Positions 47,803 to 59,370 of a stretch of 64,000 nt of DNA are shown here, piece after piece. The translations under genes and the position numbers were made by a program. The stretch's first letter is position 1. Each line of letters starts with the position of its first letter. Origin of the DNA: Ideonella sp. (GTDB taxonomy: Bacteria; Pseudomonadota; Gammaproteobacteria; Burkholderiales; Burkholderiaceae_C); NCBI RefSeq assembly GCF_016702655.1, contig NZ_JADJDO010000005.1:62001-126000 (forward strand), read 5' to 3'. The notes beneath the pieces are model-generated. The model made no database searches and had not been told where the DNA came from. It worked only from the letters and a program-made list of their open reading frames with translations.

Positions 47803-48681
47803 ATGCTGCGCTGGCTGACCGCGCTTGTCTGCGCGCTGGCGCTGGCCGGCGCAGCCTGGGCGCAGGAACCGCTGCCCGTGCCAGCGCTCTCGGGCCGCGT
47901 GATCGACCAGACCGGAACGCTGAGCGGCGGCGACGTGCAGGCGCTGACGGCGCAACTCGCCGCCGTCGAGCAGGCGCACGGCGCGCAGATCGTCGTGCTG
48001 ATGGTCGCGAGCACGCAGCCCGAGGACATCGCGGCCTACGCCCAGCGCGTCGCCGACACATGGAAGATCGGCCGGCGCGAGGTCGGCGACGGCGTGCTCG
48101 TCGTCGTCGCCAAGAACGATCGGCGGGTGCGCATCGAGGTCGCGAAAGCGCTCGAAGGTGCGCTCCCCGACCTCGCGGCGAGCCGCATCATCGCCGAGAC
48201 GATCACGCCGGCCTTCAAGGCGGGCGACTTCGCGGGCGGCCTGCGCGCGGGTATCGAGCGACTCGATGCGCGCATCGGCAACGAAGGGCTGCCCGAGCCC
48301 GATCAGCGCCGCGCGAGCAGCGGCTTCGACTGGCAAGACCTCGCAATCTTCCTGTTCGTCGGCGCGCCGATCGCCGGCGCGGTGCTGACGGCCGTGCTCG
48401 GGCGCAAGCTCGGCGCGCTGGCCACCGGCGGCGCGATCGGCGCGCTCGGCTGGTGGTTGACGGCGAGCCTGCTCGTCGCCGGCGCGGCAGCGATCATCGC
48501 GCTGATGCTGGTCGGCGTGATGGGCGTGGGCAGCCGCGCGAGTGTCGGCCGTGGCGGGCGCGGCGGGCCGGTGATCTGGGGCGGCCATGGCGGCGGCTGG
48601 GGCGGCGGACGTGGAGGCGGCGGGTTCGGTTCCGGCGGCGGCGGCGACTTCGGCGGCGGCGGCGCCTCGGGCAGCTGGTGA
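47803..48681 (+). CDS. TPM-domain (YgcG-like) membrane protein
   Basis: 292 residues. Signal peptide (1-22, ending AAWA), a TPM phosphatase-like domain (about 30-165) with VIDQTGTLSGGDVQALTAQL and EVGDGVLVVVAKNDRRVRIE, two transmembrane helices (about 180-240) and a Gly-rich C-terminal tail with GGGGFGSGGGGDFGGGGASG. The ATG at 47803 gives a proper signal; a TTG at 47791 is possible. It lies 18 bp after lemA. The Gly-rich tail is typical for the family. Confidence 0.92.
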   Translation: MLRWLTALVCALALAGAAWAQEPLPVPALSGRVIDQTGTLSGGDVQALTAQLAAVEQAHGAQIVVLMVASTQPEDIAAYAQRVADTWKIGRREVGDGVLVVVAKNDRRVRIEVAKALEGALPDLAASRIIAETITPAFKAGDFAGGLRAGIERLDARIGNEGLPEPDQRRASSGFDWQDLAIFLFVGAPIAGAVLTAVLGRKLGALATGGAIGALGWWLTASLLVAGAAAIIALMLVGVMGVGSRASVGRGGRGGPVIWGGHGGGWGGGRGGGGFGSGGGGDFGGGGASGSW

Positions 48682-48703
48682 GCCGCGAAGGACGACCACG
48701 ACG

Positions 48704-49210
48704 ATGAACCGCTGGCTGCGCATCCTCAAGCACCGTTGGTTCGACGAGGGCGATGCCCGGCGCGCGCTCGGCGACGGCGCGCTCGAGCGCCTGCGCCAGC
48801 GCGTGGCGGCAGGCGAGAAGACGCACAGCGGCGAGATCCGCCTGTGCATCGAGGCTGGGCTGCCGCTGTCGTATCTCTTGCGCAATGCCCCGGTCCGCGA
48901 ACGCGCGCTCGCACTGTTCGGCAAGCTGCGCGTCTGGGACACCGAGCACAACAACGGCGTGCTGATCTACCTGCTGCTTGCAGAGCACCGCATCGAGATC
49001 GTTGCCGACCGCGGTCTGGCGCGCCAGGTCGATGCGGCGCACTGGCGCGCGCTGGCCGACACGATGGCGCAGGCCTTTCGCGAACAGCGCTTCGAGGCCG
49101 GGCTCGAGCAGGCGATCGACGCCGTGAGCGCCGCGCTCGCGGCACACTTCCCGCTCGCCGAAGGTCAGGTCAATCCGAACGAGTTGCCGGACGAAGCGGC
49201 GCTCAGCTGA
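48704..49210 (+). CDS. TPM-domain protein, second gene of the LemA set
   Basis: 168 residues, cytoplasmic-looking. It starts MNRWLRILKHRWFDEGDAR and carries the TPM core with HSGEIRLCIEAGLP, VWDTEHNNGVLIYLLLAEHR and IEIVADRGL. AAGGA lies 12 bp before the ATG, chosen because it removes a frame that runs through the Gly-rich end of the previous gene. It forms an operon with lemA and the YgcG-like gene and is followed by a hairpin-rich convergent gap. Confidence 0.92.
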   Translation: MNRWLRILKHRWFDEGDARRALGDGALERLRQRVAAGEKTHSGEIRLCIEAGLPLSYLLRNAPVRERALALFGKLRVWDTEHNNGVLIYLLLAEHRIEIVADRGLARQVDAAHWRALADTMAQAFREQRFEAGLEQAIDAVSAALAAHFPLAEGQVNPNELPDEAALS

Positions 49211-49229
49211 AGCCTGTCACTCGCGCGCG

Positions 49230-49287
49230 GGCATCGAGCCCGCAGCGCTCGTCATCGCCTGGGCTGGTCGATCCCCGTTCCGGGGCC
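49230..49287. repeat. Inverted copy of the repeat found three times at 25021-25290
   Basis: The 58 bases from GGCATCGAGCCCGC to the end of CCCCGTTCCGGGGCC are the reverse complement of positions 17-74 of the 90-bp unit at 25021 with a handful of mismatches and no gaps. It lies in the gap between two convergent genes, as the first family does. Confidence 0.85.
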
Positions 49288-49459
49288 GGCTGGCTTGCAG
49301 GCCAGCCGGCGTTCCTGCCGCGTCCGGCTGCGCAGGCAGCTGGACTCTTGCGGCCTCCGCCCCGCTCGCCCTTCCCTTCGGCTCTCAGGGCCGCCGCGCC
49401 GGGGCCGCCCCGAGCAAGGCCCTGCCCTCGCGGAGGGTCGCTCGCCGCACCCGGCGAGC
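49285..49459. terminator. Hairpin-rich convergent gap; probable bidirectional terminator
   Basis: Three perfect stems follow each other: a 10-bp stem GCCGGCTGGC/GCCAGCCGGC (49285-49310), CCCTC-GCG-GAGGG (49425-49437) and GCTCGCCG-CACC-CGGCGAGC (49440-49459). The last begins 14 bp after the atpC stop. None has a T-run, so termination by stem structure or Rho is inferred. Confidence 0.6.
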
Positions 49460-49472
49460 GGGGTGTGGTGAC

Positions 49473-49889
49473 TTACTTCTTTCGGAACTTGCGCAGCGCG
49501 GCGATCTGCGCTGCCATGGCCGCGAACTCGCCCTGCGCCTTGGCCAGGTCGAGGTCGCTCGAGGCATTGCGCATGGCCTCTTCGGCGAGCTTGCGCGCTT
49601 CGGTGGCCCGGGCCTCGTCGAGGTCGTGGCCACGGATCGCGGTGTCGGCGAGCACCGTGACCGTACCGGGCTGGACCTCCAGGATGCCACCAGCGACGAA
49701 GACGAACTCTTCCTCGCCGGTGTCGGCGCGTTCGATACGCACCGCGCCCGGCTTGATGCGCGTGATCAGCGGCGTGTGCCGCGGCAGGATCCCGAGCTCG
49801 CCCGATTCGCCCGGCAGCGCGACGAACTTCGCCTCGCCGGAGAAGATGGTTTCCTCGGTGGAGACGACGTCGACGTGAATCGTGGCCAT
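49473..49889 (-). CDS. atpC: ATP synthase F1 epsilon subunit
   Basis: 138 residues. The subunit sits on the rotor stalk and restrains ATP hydrolysis. The N-terminal beta-barrel (HVDVVSTEETIFSGEAKFVA, GELGILPRHTPLIT) is followed by a helical hairpin with EARKLAEEAM. It is the last gene of the atp operon, 16 bp after atpD. Confidence 0.96.
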   Translation of the reverse strand: MATIHVDVVSTEETIFSGEAKFVALPGESGELGILPRHTPLITRIKPGAVRIERADTGEEEFVFVAGGILEVQPGTVTVLADTAIRGHDLDEARATEARKLAEEAMRNASSDLDLAKAQGEFAAMAAQIAALRKFRKK

Positions 49890-49905
49890 GGGATTGTCCT
49901 CCTGC

Positions 49906-51306
<1,401 letters not shown>

Positions 51307-51342
51307 TTTCTTCAATCCTTCAACAGTGTTTCCGGGTGATGC

Positions 51343-52221
51343 TCAGCCGCTGATCGCGGCGGCGCCACCCACGATTTCAGAAAGCTCGGTCGTGATCGCC
51401 GCCTGGCGCGTCTTGTTGTAGATGAGCTTCAACTCGTCGATCAGGTTGCCGGCGTTGTCGGTCGCGGCCTTCATCGCCACCTTGCGCGCCGCGTGCTCGG
51501 AGGCCATGTTCTCGGCCACCGCCTGATAGACCAGGGCCTCGATGTAGCGCTTGAGCAACTCGTCGATCACGACCGACGGTTCTGGCTCGTAGATGTAGTC
51601 CCAGGCGTGCTTGTCGGTCGCCGAACTCTGCAGCCCTTCACTGGTCAGCGGCAGCAGTTGCTCGACGACGGGCTCCTGCGTCATCGTGTTGACGAATTTC
51701 GTGTAGCACAGCTGCACCGCGTCGAGTTCGCCGGCGGCAAACGCGTCGAGCATGACCTTGACCGGGCCGACCATCTTGTCCAGGTGCGGCGAATCGCCAA
51801 GCTGGACGGCGTAGCCCACGACCTTGGCACCGATGCGATTCAGGAAGCCGAGGCCCTTGTTGCCGATCGCCACCGCCTGCACGCTGCCGCCCGCCTGCTG
51901 AACGTCGCGCATCCGGTTCGTCAACACGCGCAGCACGTTCGTGTTCAAGCCACCGCACAGGCCCTTGTCGGTGGTGACGACGACGAAGCCGACGCGCTTG
52001 AACTCGTCGACCTTGCGCATGAACGGTGAGCGGTACTCGGGGTTGGCACGCGCCAGGTTGGCCGAGATGTTGCGGATCTTCTCGGCATAGGGCCGCGCCG
52101 CGCGCATGCGCTCCTGCGTCTTGCGCATCTTGGCCGCCGAGACCATCTCCATGGCCTTGGTGATCTTCTTCGTGTTCTCGAAGCTCTTGATCTTGACGCG
52201 TATTTCCTTGCCGACCGCCAT
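51343..52221 (-). CDS. atpG: ATP synthase F1 gamma subunit
   Basis: 292 residues, the central rotor shaft. Conserved N-terminal helix MAVGKEIRVKIKSFENTKKI and TKAMEMVSAAKMRK, DKGLCGGLN, and C-terminal helix NAGNLIDELKLIYNKTRQA with ITTELSEIVGGA. Start at 52221 matches the family. A 102-bp gap with a hairpin separates it from atpA upstream. Confidence 0.98.
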   Translation of the reverse strand: MAVGKEIRVKIKSFENTKKITKAMEMVSAAKMRKTQERMRAARPYAEKIRNISANLARANPEYRSPFMRKVDEFKRVGFVVVTTDKGLCGGLNTNVLRVLTNRMRDVQQAGGSVQAVAIGNKGLGFLNRIGAKVVGYAVQLGDSPHLDKMVGPVKVMLDAFAAGELDAVQLCYTKFVNTMTQEPVVEQLLPLTSEGLQSSATDKHAWDYIYEPEPSVVIDELLKRYIEALVYQAVAENMASEHAARKVAMKAATDNAGNLIDELKLIYNKTRQAAITTELSEIVGGAAAISG

Positions 52222-52249
52222 ATCAACGTGCCCCCAAGCTCGCTGCGCT

Positions 52250-52301
52250 CGCTGCCCCCCGGGGGGGCCGTGTTCCGAACCGGGAGACCCGGATCCGGAA
52301 C
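52250..52301. repeat. GC-rich element and hairpin between atpA and atpG
   Basis: CCCCCCGGGGGGG (around 52255) is followed by GTTCCG...CGGAAC enclosing CCGGG-AGA-CCCGG (52272-52301), a stem with internal loop and AGA cap. It interrupts an otherwise tight operon and contains the CTCGCTGCGCTCGCTGCCCC pattern common to intergenic elements here. Confidence 0.75.
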
Positions 52302-52323
52302 GCTCCTTGCGCGCCGCGGAATT

Positions 52324-53877
<1,554 letters not shown>

Positions 53878-53894
53878 GGGGTTCTCCAATGAGC

Positions 53895-54428
53895 TCAGGC
53901 GGCGAGCGCGAGCTTCATCTGTTCGAGGCGGGCCTTGACCGAGCTGTCGAGGACTTCGTCGCCGACCACGGCGCGGATGCCGCCGATCAGCTCGGGATCG
54001 ATTTCCACGCGCGCATTGAGCTTGCGCCCAAAGCGGCGTTCGAGCGTGGCCACCACTTCGGCAAGCTGCGCGTCGTCGATCGCGAAGGCGCTCTGGATGA
54101 CCGCATCGGAGACGCCAGCCTGCGCATTCACGAGCTTGCGAAACTGCTCGGCCACCTGCGGCAGCGCAGCCAGGCGGCCGTTGTCGATCACGGCCTGCAG
54201 CAGGTTCTTGGCCGCGTCCGAGAGTGGCCCGGCGACAACCGAGCTCACGACGCCGAAGACCTGCGCAGGTGTCGCATTCGGGTTGTCGGCGAACTGGCGC
54301 AGACGTTCGTCGGCGGCGACGGCGGCGAGCGCATCGACCTGCGCCGCAAGGCCGCTCAGGTCGGCCCCGGCCGATGCCTTGAACATGGCCTCGGCGTAGG
54401 GCCGTGCGATGGTGGCGAGTTCGGCCAT
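53895..54428 (-). CDS. atpH: ATP synthase F1 delta subunit
   Basis: 177 residues, forming the top of the peripheral stalk with subunit b. Typical start MAELATIARPYAEAMF, then the six-helix domain and a C-terminal part with RKLNARVEIDPELIGGIRAV and DSSVKARLEQMKLAL. A hairpin-rich 112-bp gap separates it from atpF. Confidence 0.96.
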   Translation of the reverse strand: MAELATIARPYAEAMFKASAGADLSGLAAQVDALAAVAADERLRQFADNPNATPAQVFGVVSSVVAGPLSDAAKNLLQAVIDNGRLAALPQVAEQFRKLVNAQAGVSDAVIQSAFAIDDAQLAEVVATLERRFGRKLNARVEIDPELIGGIRAVVGDEVLDSSVKARLEQMKLALAA

Positions 54429-54433
54429 GGTCA

Positions 54434-54502
54434 GGCCTCCCGCCAGGCCGCCCCAAGGGAGGCCCGCGCCCCAAGGGACACGAAGTGGCCCCTGACGGGG
54501 CC
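54434..54502. repeat. Two hairpins in the atpF-atpH gap
   Basis: GGCCTCCC (54434-54441) pairs with GGGAGGCC (54457-54464) over a 15-base loop, and GGCCCC-TGAC-GGGGCC occupies 54487-54502. The region then reads CAGGGGCAGCGA, as in other intergenic elements of this window. They lie within the atp operon. Confidence 0.8.
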
Positions 54503-54540
54503 CAGGGGCAGCGAAAGGACGTGAGCGTGGCGGCTCATGT

Positions 54541-55011
54541 TCATAGCTCCGCTTTCAGGCGCGAAAGCAACTCGCCATGCACGCGCGCGTCGACGTCGCG
54601 GCGCAGGATCTGCTCGGCGCCCTTGACGGCGAGCGCAGCCACCTGCTCGCGCAGCACCTCGCGCGCCTTGGCGGCCTCCTGCTCGGCTTCGGCGCGCGCC
54701 GCGGCGATGAGCTTGGCGCCTTCCACGCTCGCGCGCGACTTGGCTTCCTCGATCATCTGCTGCGCCAGGCGCTCGGCGTCGGCGAGGCGCTTGGCGGCAT
54801 CGTCGCGTGCGGCGGAAAGCTGCTCCTCGACGCGCTTGTTGGCCACGGCGAGCTCGGACTTGGCCTTGTCGGCGGCCGACAGGCCGTCGGCGATCTTGCG
54901 GGCGCGCGCATCGAGCGCCGCGGTGATCGGCGGCCAGATGAACTTCATCGTGAACCCGACCAGGATCATGAACACGATCATCTGGATGATCAGGGTGAAG
55001 GTGATACTCAC
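54541..55011 (-). CDS. atpF: ATP synthase F0 b subunit
   Basis: 156 residues: one N-terminal transmembrane helix (MSITFTLIIQMIVFMILVGF) and a long charged coiled coil to the C-terminus (ADAERLAQQMIEEAKSRAS, QILRRDVDARVHGELLSRL). It is the peripheral stator stalk. Length normal. Confidence 0.97.
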   Translation of the reverse strand: MSITFTLIIQMIVFMILVGFTMKFIWPPITAALDARARKIADGLSAADKAKSELAVANKRVEEQLSAARDDAAKRLADAERLAQQMIEEAKSRASVEGAKLIAAARAEAEQEAAKAREVLREQVAALAVKGAEQILRRDVDARVHGELLSRLKAEL

Positions 55012-55104
55012 TGCGTTGCCTCGATCACGGTGATGGCGTAGGACGGCCAGGGCCTGCGACTCGCGCGGCGCCGGCGGCTCGGAGCGGGCTTGCGCGCCCT
55101 GGAA

Positions 55105-55368
55105 TCACTTCGGCAGCGCGGCGAGCTGGGCCAGGAACGGGTTGGCCGTCGTGAACCAGAGCGCAATACCGGTGCCGATGATGAACGAGGCGTCGATCAG
55201 GCCGACGAGCAGGAACATCTTGGTCTGCAGTTCACCCATCAGCTCGGGCTGGCGCGCGGCCGACTCGAGGTATTTGCTGCCCATCACGCCGATGCCGATA
55301 CAGGCGCCCGCAGCGCCCAGGCCGATAATGAGACCGGCTGCTACTGCGACGAGGCCGATGATTTCCAT
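55105..55368 (-). CDS. atpE: ATP synthase F0 c subunit
   Basis: 87 residues. Two helices form the rotor-ring hairpin: GLVAVAAGLIIGLGAAGACI and, after the polar loop ARQPELMG, FLLVGLIDASFIIGTGIALW. The proton-binding carboxylate is the Asp of GLIDA, as in the proton-type c subunits. Start ATG at 55368; preceding open frame is an artefact. 95 bp after atpB. Confidence 0.97.
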   Translation of the reverse strand: MEIIGLVAVAAGLIIGLGAAGACIGIGVMGSKYLESAARQPELMGELQTKMFLLVGLIDASFIIGTGIALWFTTANPFLAQLAALPK

Positions 55369-55463
55369 GTTGACTCCTGTTGTGGGTGAAAGGTGAGGGA
55401 AGGAATGAAGAGATTGAATCGTCTCTGCTGCGCGACGCCCCAGTCGAGCGCCACGCCGGCATT

Positions 55464-56339
55464 TCAGTGTGAGTCGTGCGCCTGGCCGACGTAGACCAGC
55501 GTCAGCATCATGAAGACGAAGGCCTGTAGCGTGATGATCAGGATGTGGAAGATCGCCCACACCGTGCCGGCCACGATGTGCCCGAGCGCAAGCAGGACGC
55601 CGGTCACCGACAGCGTGAACGCGCCGCCCATCAGCGCGATGAGCAGGAAGATCAGCTCGCCGGCATACATGTTGCCGAACAGCCGCATGCCGTGCGAGAC
55701 CGTCTTGGCGACGAACTCGACGATCTGCATCGCGAAATTGAAGGGGTAGAGCGCCCAGTGGTTGCCGAACGGCGCGGCGAAGAGCTCGTGGATCCAGCCG
55801 CCGAGGCCCTTGATCTTGACGTTGTAGTACAGGCAGATCAGCAGCACCGAGACCGACAGGCCCATCGTGATCGAGAGGTCGGCAGTCGGTACGACGCGCA
55901 GGTAGGCGTGCGCCGGATCGTGGCCCGCAGCGCCGAAGATCTGGGCCCAGATCGCCGGCAGGATGTCGACCGGCAACAGATCCATTGCATTGAGCAGGAA
56001 GATCCAGACGAAGACCGTCAATGCGAGCGGAGCAACGAACTTGCGACTCTCTGCGCTGTGGACAATGCCCTTGGCTTGGCTGTCGACCATCTCGACGAGG
56101 ATCTCCACCGCCGCCTGGTAGCGTCCCGGCACGCCCGAGGTGGCCTTGCGCGCGGCCAGCCAGAGCAGCCAGCAACCGATCACGCCGAGCGCAATCGCGA
56201 AGAAAACCGAGTCCCAGTTGATGACGCTGAAATCGACGAGCGACTTCGGCTTGCCGGTGCCCAGATGCGTCAGATGGTGGACGATGTACTCACCGGCGCT
56301 CGGCGCGGCGTGTTGCGCGGCATTCGCATCTGCGGACAT
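55464..56339 (-). CDS. atpB: ATP synthase F0 a subunit
   Basis: 291 residues with six or so transmembrane helices. It forms the proton half-channels; the essential Arg lies in VSHGMRLFGNMYAGELIFLL. The C-terminal HILIITLQAFVFMMLTLVYV is conserved. 7 bp after atpI. Confidence 0.97.
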   Translation of the reverse strand: MSADANAAQHAAPSAGEYIVHHLTHLGTGKPKSLVDFSVINWDSVFFAIALGVIGCWLLWLAARKATSGVPGRYQAAVEILVEMVDSQAKGIVHSAESRKFVAPLALTVFVWIFLLNAMDLLPVDILPAIWAQIFGAAGHDPAHAYLRVVPTADLSITMGLSVSVLLICLYYNVKIKGLGGWIHELFAAPFGNHWALYPFNFAMQIVEFVAKTVSHGMRLFGNMYAGELIFLLIALMGGAFTLSVTGVLLALGHIVAGTVWAIFHILIITLQAFVFMMLTLVYVGQAHDSH

Positions 56340-56346
56340 GTCTTCC

Positions 56347-56826
56347 TCAGCGACTCTTGTTCTTGGTGCGGCCCCGCCACAGCAGCGCCACCCAGTTCAT
56401 GCTCAGGCACACCGTCAGTGCCGCCAGCAATGCCGGCCAGCTCAGATCGGGAACCACCCTGACGGCAGCCACGAGCATGGCCACCGTCAGCAAAACCTTC
56501 ACGCCCTCCCAGACCATGAACCCGACCGCCGCAGCGGCCGGGCCCGCGCCCGGAAGCCTTGCCATCCCCCTGGCCAACAGCGCCGAGGGCAACACGATGC
56601 AGGCCGCGCCGTAAAGCGCCGACCAACCCAAGCCGCCGCGATCACCGAAGGCGAAGCACAGCGCCGCGACGACCAAGCCAGCCACCGCCTGCGCCGCGAC
56701 CACCTGCCACGCCGAAACCGAGGGCAACTCCGCCCGCAGCGTCTGCGCCTGTTCGGGCGTCAGCGGGACGGGCGGCGCGTCCTCTTCCTCGTCGTCCCAA
56801 CGGCCATGGACGATGCGCTCGGTCAT
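56347..56826 (-). CDS. atpI: ATP synthase assembly protein I
   Basis: 159 residues. An acidic cytoplasmic N-terminus (VHGRWDDEEEDAPPVPLTPE) is followed by four short helices. AtpI is a poorly conserved helper for c-ring assembly in front of atpB, and position is the best evidence. Start at 56826 is chosen over the frame open to 56925. Confidence 0.85.
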   Translation of the reverse strand: MTERIVHGRWDDEEEDAPPVPLTPEQAQTLRAELPSVSAWQVVAAQAVAGLVVAALCFAFGDRGGLGWSALYGAACIVLPSALLARGMARLPGAGPAAAAVGFMVWEGVKVLLTVAMLVAAVRVVPDLSWPALLAALTVCLSMNWVALLWRGRTKNKSR

Positions 56827-56862
56827 GGTTCGAAGGGCAAGTCGATCGGAGCAAACCCCGGG

Positions 56863-56868
56863 ATTATA
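56863..56868 (-). promoter_or_regulatory. Candidate -10 box of the atp operon promoter
   Basis: TATAAT on the minus strand, 37 bp before the atpI ATG. A weak -35 (TTCGGG, 56892-56887) is 18 bp upstream. It is the best promoter-like element in front of the operon. Confidence 0.55.
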
Positions 56869-56961
56869 CGTAATGGATCGCCGCGTCCCGAATCGCCCAG
56901 TGCGCGCGAAGGATGTCAGCGTCACGCCAGCAAATGCGCGGCCGGGTGCGCCTGGGCAGTG

Positions 56962-57852
56962 TCAGTGCGTCGGCTGCACCTCGAGCGTCATCCACGCCTG
57001 GCAGCTTTGTCCGGGCTGCAACGTGACCAGGCCGAGCGCGCTCGGCGCGGGCTGGTTGATCGCATTCGTGACATGGCTCACCGGTTCGACGGCGAAGTGA
57101 TCCGCGTCGGGTGGCGTGTAGATCACGAGTCGCGTGAGCGACGAGCGCAGCGTGAGCGTGAAGCGCTCGTCGCGAATGCGCGCCGGGCCGCTCCAGCCTT
57201 CGAAGCAATGGTCGTAGGCGAGGTGGGCCACGTCGGCATCCACGCCCGGCTGGGGTACGAGCTGCGTCGGCAGCTTGAGCGCGTCCGGCTCCCAGCGCCC
57301 GCTGCACTCCACGTGCAGCCGGCTGCGCGTGCGGCGCGGGAAGAACGGATGCCACCCGAGCCCCACCGGTGCCGGCCGATCGCCGCTGTTGGTGACGACC
57401 ATCTCGCAGCGCAGCGAGGTCGGCCCGAGCTGAAACAGTTGGCGCGCCGTGAAGTCGAACGGCCAGCCGGCATCGGCGCGGTGGGCGAGTGTCAATGCCA
57501 CCTCGGCCGGCGCGCTCGGCCCATGCGCAGCCTCGACCTGCCAGCGCGAGAGCCAGCCCACGCCGTGCAACGGATGCGGGCTGTCGTCGAAGTTCAACGC
57601 CAACTGGTAGGGCCGGCCTTGCCAGTTGAAGCGCCCGTGCGCGATGCGGTTGGAATAAGGCACGAGCGGGTAGCTCGCTGACTTGCGCGCAAGCGCGAGC
57701 TGGGCCGGCTCCACCGAGCGCAGCACCGGCACGCCGTGGTGCCACAGCCCGGCGATCGAGCCGCCGAGGTCGGGCCGCAACGCGAGTCGCAGCGCGCCCG
57801 AGCGCAGCTCGAAGGCCTCGGATGCCGTGTCGACGATGGCCGAATCGCTCAT
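56962..57852 (-). CDS. Aldose 1-epimerase family protein
   Basis: 296 residues of the galactose-mutarotase fold. PLVPYSNRIAHGRF, a substrate-binding His segment with SPHPLHGVGWLSRW, VGLGWHPFFP and TPPDADHFAVEPVSHVTNAI are typical. The enzyme interconverts alpha and beta anomers of aldoses. It is 66 bp downstream of the HpcH aldolase gene; together they suggest a sugar or sugar-acid catabolic pair. Confidence 0.92.
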   Translation of the reverse strand: MSDSAIVDTASEAFELRSGALRLALRPDLGGSIAGLWHHGVPVLRSVEPAQLALARKSASYPLVPYSNRIAHGRFNWQGRPYQLALNFDDSPHPLHGVGWLSRWQVEAAHGPSAPAEVALTLAHRADAGWPFDFTARQLFQLGPTSLRCEMVVTNSGDRPAPVGLGWHPFFPRRTRSRLHVECSGRWEPDALKLPTQLVPQPGVDADVAHLAYDHCFEGWSGPARIRDERFTLTLRSSLTRLVIYTPPDADHFAVEPVSHVTNAINQPAPSALGLVTLQPGQSCQAWMTLEVQPTH

Positions 57853-57918
57853 GGGTGCCCCTGCGTGCTCATGATTCTCCCGTCTCGATGGCTGTCGGTC
57901 GCCAACGCCGATGCGCCG

Positions 57919-58728
57919 TCAACCCTGGGTCTCGGTGCCGCTCGCGAGCGAGTGGACGTGCATCGCGCCGGGCGTGCGCAGCGCCGAGATCACGGCCTGC
58001 GCGCCCTGGATCAGCAGGCCGAGGTCGGAGGCCACGGCCACGAAGTCGAATCCGATCGCGCGGTACTGGGCCACCGCCTCCGGCGTCGCGCCGATCGCGC
58101 CCACCGGCTTGCCGAATGCGCGGCAGCGGTGCACGATTTCGCCCATCAGGTCGAGCACGGCCGGGTGCGTGAGCTGCCCGACATGGCCCATCGACGCCGA
58201 CAGGTCGGCCGGCCCGAGGAAGAGCGCGTCGACCCCGGGCACGGCGGCGATCGCCTCGAGCTGGCTCACTGCCTGCACGGTCTCGATCTGCGCGATCACC
58301 GCGATGCCGCGATTGGCCGTGCGCAGGTAGTTGGGCAAGGTGCCGAACTGAGAGGCGCGCCCGGTGCTCGACATGCCGCGCACGCCTTCGGGCGGGTAGC
58401 GCGCAGCGGACACCGCGCGCGCGGCCTCGTCGGCACTCTGCACGAAGGGTACGAGCAGCGTCGTCGCACCGGCGTCGAGCACGCGCTTGATCGTGACCTT
58501 GTCGTTCCAGGTCACGCGCACCACCGGCACCATGCGCGATGCCGACACGGCCTGCAGCAGGTGCACCAGGTCCATCATGTCCAGCGGCGAGTGCTCCATG
58601 TCGAGCACGCCCCAGTCGAAGCCGGCACAGGCCACGGCCTCGACCACGAGCGGACTCGCCGAGCTGATCCAGGTGCCGATCGGCGGATGGCCGCCGGCGG
58701 CGCCGAGCAGATGCTTGAATGCGTTCAT
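57919..58728 (-). CDS. HpcH/HpaI family aldolase (2-oxo-3-deoxy acid aldolase type)
   Basis: 269 residues of a class II aldolase barrel. GTWISSASPLVVEAVACAGF, DWGVLDMEHSP, YPPEGVRGMSSTGRA, AQIETVQAV and LFLGPADLSASMGH are family hallmarks, with metal ligands Glu in QIET and Asp in GPADL. Such enzymes split 2-oxo-3-deoxy sugar acids or 4-hydroxy-2-oxo acids to pyruvate and an aldehyde. ATG at 58728 with GGAGAA 7 bp upstream is preferred to a GTG two codons earlier. Confidence 0.92.
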   Translation of the reverse strand: MNAFKHLLGAAGGHPPIGTWISSASPLVVEAVACAGFDWGVLDMEHSPLDMMDLVHLLQAVSASRMVPVVRVTWNDKVTIKRVLDAGATTLLVPFVQSADEAARAVSAARYPPEGVRGMSSTGRASQFGTLPNYLRTANRGIAVIAQIETVQAVSQLEAIAAVPGVDALFLGPADLSASMGHVGQLTHPAVLDLMGEIVHRCRAFGKPVGAIGATPEAVAQYRAIGFDFVAVASDLGLLIQGAQAVISALRTPGAMHVHSLASGTETQG

Positions 58729-58756
58729 CGACACGTTCTCCGCAGCGGCGCCCTGC

Positions 58757-59251
58757 TCATCGGTCGAGCTCCGCCTTCAGGTAATGGGCGCCGGCGATCG
58801 GGTTGAAGTAGTAGGGCGGGATCTCCTCGAAACCGAGCGTCGCATACAGGCCGCGCGCGGCCTCCATGTCGTCGAGCGTGTCGAGCAGCATCACCGAATA
58901 GCCGGCGCGACGGGCCTCGTCGAGCAGCGACTCTGCGAGCGCGCGCCCGAGCCCGAAACCGCGAAACGCCGGCCGCACGTACAGGCGCTTCATCTCGCAG
59001 GCGTTGGCGTAGTCGACGTCGCGCAGGCCGCGCAGCGCGCCACAGGCGGCGACCTCGCCATCGACCTGCGCGAGCAGCAACTGCCCGTCGGGCGGGCGGT
59101 AGGCGCCGGGCAGGCCGTCGAGTTCGGCCTCGAAGTCCTGGAAGCACAGGTCGACCGGCAGGCTTTGTGCGTACTCGCGGAAGATCGTGCGTGCGGCGGC
59201 CAGCAACTCGGCCGTGTCGGCGGCGACCAGGGCGATCTCGGGGGCGGACAT
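58757..59251 (-). CDS. GNAT family N-acetyltransferase
   Basis: 164 residues. The acetyl-CoA binding motif is MKRLYVRPAFRGFGLGRALA and the C-terminal part reads DTLDDMEAARGLYATLGFEE with PPYYFNP. The substrate is unknown. ATG at 59251 (MSAPEIAL); a second ATG at 59269 is possible. It lies 28 bp upstream of the aldolase, same strand. Confidence 0.88.
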   Translation of the reverse strand: MSAPEIALVAADTAELLAAARTIFREYAQSLPVDLCFQDFEAELDGLPGAYRPPDGQLLLAQVDGEVAACGALRGLRDVDYANACEMKRLYVRPAFRGFGLGRALAESLLDEARRAGYSVMLLDTLDDMEAARGLYATLGFEEIPPYYFNPIAGAHYLKAELDR

Positions 59252-59279
59252 CCGTAGGGCAGCAGCCATGGGCGAATTC

Positions 59280-59368
59280 ACTGAGAGTCCCCAGGGCCGG
59301 GCTGCGGCCAGCCCGCCCCCCCGAGGGGATCGAGGAAGCTTGGGGCGGCCCGGCACTTCCTCGGGCCA
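59280..59368. repeat. GC-rich hairpin element between GNAT and cytochrome b genes
   Basis: Contains GGGCT-GCGGCC-AGCCC, a run of seven C with GAGGGG, and GAGGAAG paired with CTTCCTC over 17 bases. It resembles the other intergenic elements and may terminate cytochrome b transcription. Confidence 0.6.
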
Positions 59369-59370
59369 GT